Assembly (NCBI RefSeq): GCF_000759345.1
Contig: NZ_JPZL01000001.1
Span: forward strand, 620,001-684,000
Length of the DNA stretch: 64,000 nt
Origin: Litchfieldella xinjiangensis
Lineage (GTDB): Bacteria > Pseudomonadota > Gammaproteobacteria > Pseudomonadales > Halomonadaceae
Direction: 5' to 3'
A model generated the notes under the pieces. That model searched no databases and had not been told where the DNA came from. It was given only the letters and a program-made list of their open reading frames with translations. Shown here in pieces: positions 60,411 to 64,000 of this stretch. The translations under genes were made by a program, and so were the position numbers. The stretch's first letter is position 1. Each line of letters opens with the position of its first letter.

Positions 60411-61742
60411 TCATTGAAGGCTATCGAGCGCGCTATCCACCGCCCTTCCGAGCTTCTCGACCAGCTCGTCGAGATGGCTGTCATCAAGGATGAACGGCGG
60501 TGCGAGAAGAACGTGATCACCACGACGGCCATCCAGCGTGCCTCCCATGGGATAACACATCAGCCCTTCCGCCATGGCGGCTCTCTTGATCCGTGCATGA
60601 AGCTTCAGTTCGGGAGCGAACGGGCTCTTGTCGTCACGATCGGCCACGAACTCAAGCCCCTGGAACAGGCCACGGCCTCGAATGTCGCCAATATGAGGAT
60701 GTCCGCCAAAACGTTGTACGAGGCGCCGTTCCAATCCGTCCCCCAACCAGCGCACTCGAGCCAGGAGGTCGCGTGACTCGATGGCCCGTTGTACGGCAAG
60801 AGCGGCGGCACAGGCGGTAGCGTGCCCGATATAGGTATGGCCATGCTGGAACAATCCCGAGCCTTCGGCAATGGCGTGGCGGATGCGCTCGCTGACCAGC
60901 GTGGCGCCGATCGGCTGGTACCCGGCACCTAGCCCCTTGGCGATCGTCACGAGGTCGGCGCTGATGCCCTCCTGCTCGGCCGCAAATAAGGTCCCTGTGC
61001 GTCCCATGCCGCACATCACCTCATCGAGGATCAACAACACGCCGTAGCGATCGCAGATCTCGCGTATGCGTTGGAAATACCCAGGCACCGGAGGCACCGC
61101 GCCAAGCGTTGCCCCGACGACCGGCTCGGCAACGAAGGCCATGACATTTTCCGCACCCAGTCGCACGATGTCGTTTTCGAGTTCCTGGGCCAAGCGCTCC
61201 CCCATTTGCTCGGGCGTCTCTCCCGTCTGCTGCTCTCGGTAGGCATAGCATGGGCTGACATGACTGACTTCGATCAATAGCGGCTCGAACTGTTGGCGGC
61301 GCCAGGCATTGCCACCGGTAGCCAATGCCCCCAGGGTGTTGCCGTGATAGCTCTGCCGCCGGGCGATGACATGCTTGCGCTGCGGCTGGCCAATCTCTAT
61401 GAAATATTGGCGAGCAAGCTTGAGCGCCGCTTCCACGGCTTCCGAGCCCCCCGAGACGAAGTAGACCGATGCCAACCCCGCGGGGGCCTTATCGATCAGG
61501 AAGTCAGCCAAGTCCTCCATGGGCTCGTTCGTGAAAAACGACGTATGCGCATAAGCCAGCTTGCCTACCTGCTCGCGAATCGCCTCGACGACATCGGCAT
61601 CGCTGTGCCCAAGGCACGAAACCGCTGCCCCGCCACTGGCATCAAGATAGCGTCGCCCATCAGCATCGATCAGGTAGGGCCCATCGCCTCGAACCGCGAC
61701 GGGATAGAACTGGTTGAGATGGCGGTGAAACACATGGCTCAT
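60411..61742 (-). CDS. Class III PLP-dependent aminotransferase, substrate unknown
   Basis: 443 aa. PLP lysine K269 in LVTIAKGLGAGYQPIGA, D240 in LILDEVMCGMGRTG, and VYFVSGGSEAVEAALKLARQY for phosphate binding. It belongs to the aspartate-aminotransferase-family branch of class III enzymes that act on omega-amino acids or amines, but differs from SpuC at 12423-13802. It is divergently placed from an RpiR regulator and followed by a CMD-family gene, which suggests a small catabolic operon. A role with diaminobutyrate, as in ectoine breakdown, cannot be judged from sequence alone. Confidence 0.88.
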   Translation of the reverse strand: MSHVFHRHLNQFYPVAVRGDGPYLIDADGRRYLDASGGAAVSCLGHSDADVVEAIREQVGKLAYAHTSFFTNEPMEDLADFLIDKAPAGLASVYFVSGGSEAVEAALKLARQYFIEIGQPQRKHVIARRQSYHGNTLGALATGGNAWRRQQFEPLLIEVSHVSPCYAYREQQTGETPEQMGERLAQELENDIVRLGAENVMAFVAEPVVGATLGAVPPVPGYFQRIREICDRYGVLLILDEVMCGMGRTGTLFAAEQEGISADLVTIAKGLGAGYQPIGATLVSERIRHAIAEGSGLFQHGHTYIGHATACAAALAVQRAIESRDLLARVRWLGDGLERRLVQRFGGHPHIGDIRGRGLFQGLEFVADRDDKSPFAPELKLHARIKRAAMAEGLMCYPMGGTLDGRRGDHVLLAPPFILDDSHLDELVEKLGRAVDSALDSLQ

Positions 61743-61788
61743 GAGAGGGCATCGTCGAGTTTGGATGAGTGATATGCAAACAATAGAT

Positions 61789-61803
61789 GCAAATATAATT
61801 TGC
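61789..61803. promoter_or_regulatory. Candidate operator between aminotransferase and RpiR genes
   Basis: Perfect dyad GCAAAT-ATA-ATTTGC in the 131-base divergent region, next to a second palindrome TTGCGCAA (61800-61807). A site for the adjacent RpiR regulator is likely by position. Confidence 0.5.
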
Positions 61804-61873
61804 GCAATTATTTTTGCCCTACCTCCCTCCTGCTATGCTTGCGCTTCTCGAAGCGACACCAAGGCCAATCGCC

Positions 61874-62770
61874 ATGACCTCTTTTCCGCCTGATACGCTA
61901 TCGGCGCTAGAGCAACTCCGCCGCGAGATCGACGCAGGTGAGTCGCCGCTCCGACTGGGGAGTCGCTCCCGACATGTCCTCGCCACGCTGATCGATTCAC
62001 CTCAGCAGAGCGCCTTTGGGTCGATTAGCGAGCTGGCCGCACAGCTGGGGGTCAACGCCTCGACCTTGACCCGTCTGGCACAGCGCCTGGGATACGGCGG
62101 CTTCGGTGACTTGCAAGCCGTCTTTCGCCGCGAGCTGACCGAGGGCTCGCATTTCTATAGCGACCAGGCGTCTCGGATGCTGGCCGATAGCGATGAAACC
62201 GAGCGACTCGGCTGTCTGCCTCGCCTGGCCCGTCAGGAGAGTACCAACCTCGCAGGCTTACTGGAGCGCATCGATGCCGATACCTTCAATGCAACCGTGG
62301 GGCGCCTGGCCACGGCACACCGCGTTCGCATCCATGGCATGAGGCAGTTCCATTCTCTCGCATTATTCATGGCGTACGGACTGGGTATGCTGCGGGCCGA
62401 CGTGGCACCGCTGGACTCCAGTCGGCAAGGCGTGGCCGATGCGCTGGCCCAACTCGATCGCGGCGACCTGTTGGTGGTCGCCAGCTGCTTTCCCTATACG
62501 CCGAGTGTGATTGCCACGGCCGAGATCGCCGTACGCCACGGTATCGACGTGATCGCTTTGACCGATACGGCAAGCTCGCCGCTGGCGAGACTCGCCTCGC
62601 ACACGTTCCTGGTGCCTAATCAAAGCGTGTTCTTCAGCAACAGCATGTGTGCCTTCATGTTGCTTGCCGAGGGGATAGTGAGCGAGGTTGCCGCCCGGCT
62701 CGGGGACCGGGGCGTAACGGCACTCAAACACCGTGAACGGTTGATCGGCGAGCTGAACGCCTCGTTATAG
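61874..62770 (+). CDS. RpiR-family transcriptional regulator
   Basis: 298 aa from ATG 61874; ATGs 20 and 13 codons upstream are open but less likely. The N-terminal RpiR helix-turn-helix is at about 10-85 (SISELAAQLGVNASTLTRLAQRLGYGGFGDLQAVFRREL). The SIS domain follows (VRIHGMRQFHSLALFMAYGLGML, LLVVASCFPYTPSVIATAEIAVRHGIDVIALTDTASSPL). SIS domains bind phosphosugars or other phosphorylated or acidic ligands. It likely controls the divergent aminotransferase operon. Confidence 0.88.
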   Translation: MTSFPPDTLSALEQLRREIDAGESPLRLGSRSRHVLATLIDSPQQSAFGSISELAAQLGVNASTLTRLAQRLGYGGFGDLQAVFRRELTEGSHFYSDQASRMLADSDETERLGCLPRLARQESTNLAGLLERIDADTFNATVGRLATAHRVRIHGMRQFHSLALFMAYGLGMLRADVAPLDSSRQGVADALAQLDRGDLLVVASCFPYTPSVIATAEIAVRHGIDVIALTDTASSPLARLASHTFLVPNQSVFFSNSMCAFMLLAEGIVSEVAARLGDRGVTALKHRERLIGELNASL

Positions 62771-62773
62771 AAA

Positions 62774-62804
62774 AGACAGAATGGCCGCCCGGAGGGCAGC
62801 CATG
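62774..62804 (-). terminator. Weak terminator after quinone oxidoreductase
   Basis: On the minus strand ATGGCTGCCC/GGGCGGCCAT (one mismatch) with loop TCC is followed by TCTGTCTTTTC. Placed between convergent RpiR and qor genes. Confidence 0.5.
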
Positions 62805-62821
62805 TCGCGGCGCGGGCAGGT

Positions 62822-63799
62822 TCAGGGGATAAGAATGGTCGAGCCGGTCGTCTTGCGCGAGGCCACGGCTTCTTGTGCCTTTCCGGCATCCTTCAAGTCG
62901 AAGCGCTGGCCGATATCCACGGCCACCTTGCCACTGCCCAGCATGTCGAACAGATCGGTGCACATCATCTCGAGACGCTCGCGGGAATCGGCATACCCGT
63001 TGAGACTCGGGCGTGTGACGAACAACGAGCCTTTCTGGTTGAGGATACCGATATTGACGTTCTCCACCGGGCCCGATGCGTTACCGAAGCTGACCATCAG
63101 TCCGCGTGGCTTGAGGCAATCCAGGGACGTTTCCCAAGTATCCTTGCCCACCGAATCGTAAACCACATCGCACATTTCGCCCTGGGTCAGCTCACGAATA
63201 CGCTCGGCCACATTCTCGCGGCTATAGTCGATCGTGGCCCAGGCACCGTTGGCCTGGGCAATGTCGGCCTTCTCCTGCGAGCTTACCGTACCAATCAGCC
63301 TGACCCCCAGTACGCGGGCCCACTGGCAGGCAATCGAACCGACACCGCCAGCCGCAGCGTGAAACAGGATGGTTTCGCCGCCTTTTAACGGATAGGTTTG
63401 ACGCAGCAGGTACTGCACCGTCAGGCCCTTGAGCATGCTGCCGGCTGCCGTTTCGATGTCGACGTTGTCGGGAAGCACCACTACCTTGGCCGCCGGCAAG
63501 GTATGTAATTCGGCGTAGGCACCCAGCGGCCCTTGGGCATAGGCGACACGATCACCTTTTTTCAAATGGGTCACGCCTTCACCGACCGCCTCGACCACGC
63601 CTGCGCCTTCGGTACCCAGCCCCGATGGCATCGAAGGTGCAGGATACAGGCCGGTGCGAAAGTAGATATCGATGAAATTGAGGCCGATAGCCTGGTTTCT
63701 GACCTGGACTTCATCGCGCCCCGGGGGCTGCGGCTCGACGTCTACATACTCTAGCACCTCGGGCCCACCGGTCTTGGCGAATTGAATGCGTTTGGCCAT
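62822..63799 (-). CDS. qorA: NADPH:quinone oxidoreductase (QorA, zinc-free MDR family)
   Basis: 325 aa medium-chain reductase-like protein. ATG 63799 gives MAKRIQFAKTGGPEVLEYVDVE, the usual start; a frame 13 codons longer is not supported. The NADPH-binding part is FHAAAGGVGSIACQWARVLGVRLIGTVSS. Catalytic zinc ligands of alcohol dehydrogenases are absent, as in E. coli QorA. It reduces quinones and electrophiles by one-electron or hydride transfer. Monocistronic by appearance. Confidence 0.94.
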   Translation of the reverse strand: MAKRIQFAKTGGPEVLEYVDVEPQPPGRDEVQVRNQAIGLNFIDIYFRTGLYPAPSMPSGLGTEGAGVVEAVGEGVTHLKKGDRVAYAQGPLGAYAELHTLPAAKVVVLPDNVDIETAAGSMLKGLTVQYLLRQTYPLKGGETILFHAAAGGVGSIACQWARVLGVRLIGTVSSQEKADIAQANGAWATIDYSRENVAERIRELTQGEMCDVVYDSVGKDTWETSLDCLKPRGLMVSFGNASGPVENVNIGILNQKGSLFVTRPSLNGYADSRERLEMMCTDLFDMLGSGKVAVDIGQRFDLKDAGKAQEAVASRKTTGSTILIP

Positions 63800-63882
63800 C
63801 ACAAGCTCCTCGTTCGGTTCTGGATGGTCTCCATACAAGCTTCCCCCTGTTGCCAGGTCAAGCCTTGTAGTCGCAGGCCATC

Positions 63883-64000
63883 CTAGGCGAGCCGTGACGG
63901 GAAATTCGCCAATCCATCGACGAAGCGCTGTTTCTCATCGTCGAAGGTTTTCGCATCATGCTTGAAGCGGCGCAGCAGGGCTGACTCATCGAAGGCAAGC
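63883..64000 (-). CDS. 3' end of an unrecognised gene
   Basis: The last ~39 codons of a minus-strand gene that continues beyond the right edge. The C-terminus reads DESALLRRFKHDAKTFDDEK then QRFVDGLANFPSRLA and ends in TAG at 63883-63885. It is helical and charged. I do not recognise the family from this fragment; it is probably upstream of and in the same direction as qorA, 83 bases away. Confidence 0.6.
   Translation of the reverse strand, partial: LAFDESALLRRFKHDAKTFDDEKQRFVDGLANFPSRLA

Overview
The window looks like chromosomal DNA of a moderately halophilic gammaproteobacterium, most likely Halomonas or a close relative in the Halomonadaceae. The reasons are the GC-rich composition with strong third-position bias, the yhdP-rng-maf-mreDCB order next to gatCAB, a complete betI-betB-betA osmoprotectant operon with a choline-binding protein, a TRAP transporter and a large polyamine cluster. 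This genus call is inference from gene content and style; no 16S rRNA gene is present.

Layout. 1-8.5 kb is housekeeping: 5' part of yhdP, rng, maf and mreD-mreC-mreB on the minus strand, then gatC-gatA-gatB on the plus strand. 8.5-26.3 kb is a polyamine island: a PuuR-like regulator, a GH10 xylanase that looks out of place, the operon puuD-spuC-puuC, a divergent puuA, a glycine-zipper envelope protein, and an eight-gene minus-strand operon (oxidase, potG, potH, potI, binding protein, glutamylpolyamine synthetase, binding protein, oxidase). Together these give ABC uptake of putrescine or spermidine, gamma-glutamylation or direct transamination, aldehyde oxidation and hydrolysis to GABA and glutamate. 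26.5-38.5 kb returns to conserved functions: moeB, lrp, prmC, prfA, hemA on the minus strand; a TPR lipoprotein candidate, lolB, ispE, tRNA-Gln, prs, rplY, pth, ychF and tRNA-Met on the plus strand.

38.5-47.8 kb holds apeB, the periplasmic protease prc, a LigB-type ligase with a signal peptide, a dctPQM TRAP transporter, five identical tRNA-Asn genes in a recently rearranged array that carries a duplicated dctM tail, and a second tRNA-Met identical to the first but inverted. 47.8-53.1 kb is choline to glycine betaine: choX divergent from betI-betB-betA with a clear BetI-type operator. 53.1-64 kb holds a FadE-type acyl-CoA dehydrogenase, an SLC13/RCK transporter, a catecholate-type TonB receptor with a candidate Fur site, a small catabolic-looking module (CMD-family protein, class III aminotransferase, divergent RpiR regulator), a quinone oxidoreductase and the 3' end of an unrecognised gene.

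The most noteworthy observations are the tRNA-Asn/dctM duplication, the mreC gene whose conserved N-terminus has no canonical start codon, the large imperfect inverted repeat between betB and betA, the secreted-looking LigB, and the xylanase inside the polyamine island. I saw no CRISPR array, insertion sequence, prophage or obvious defence system.
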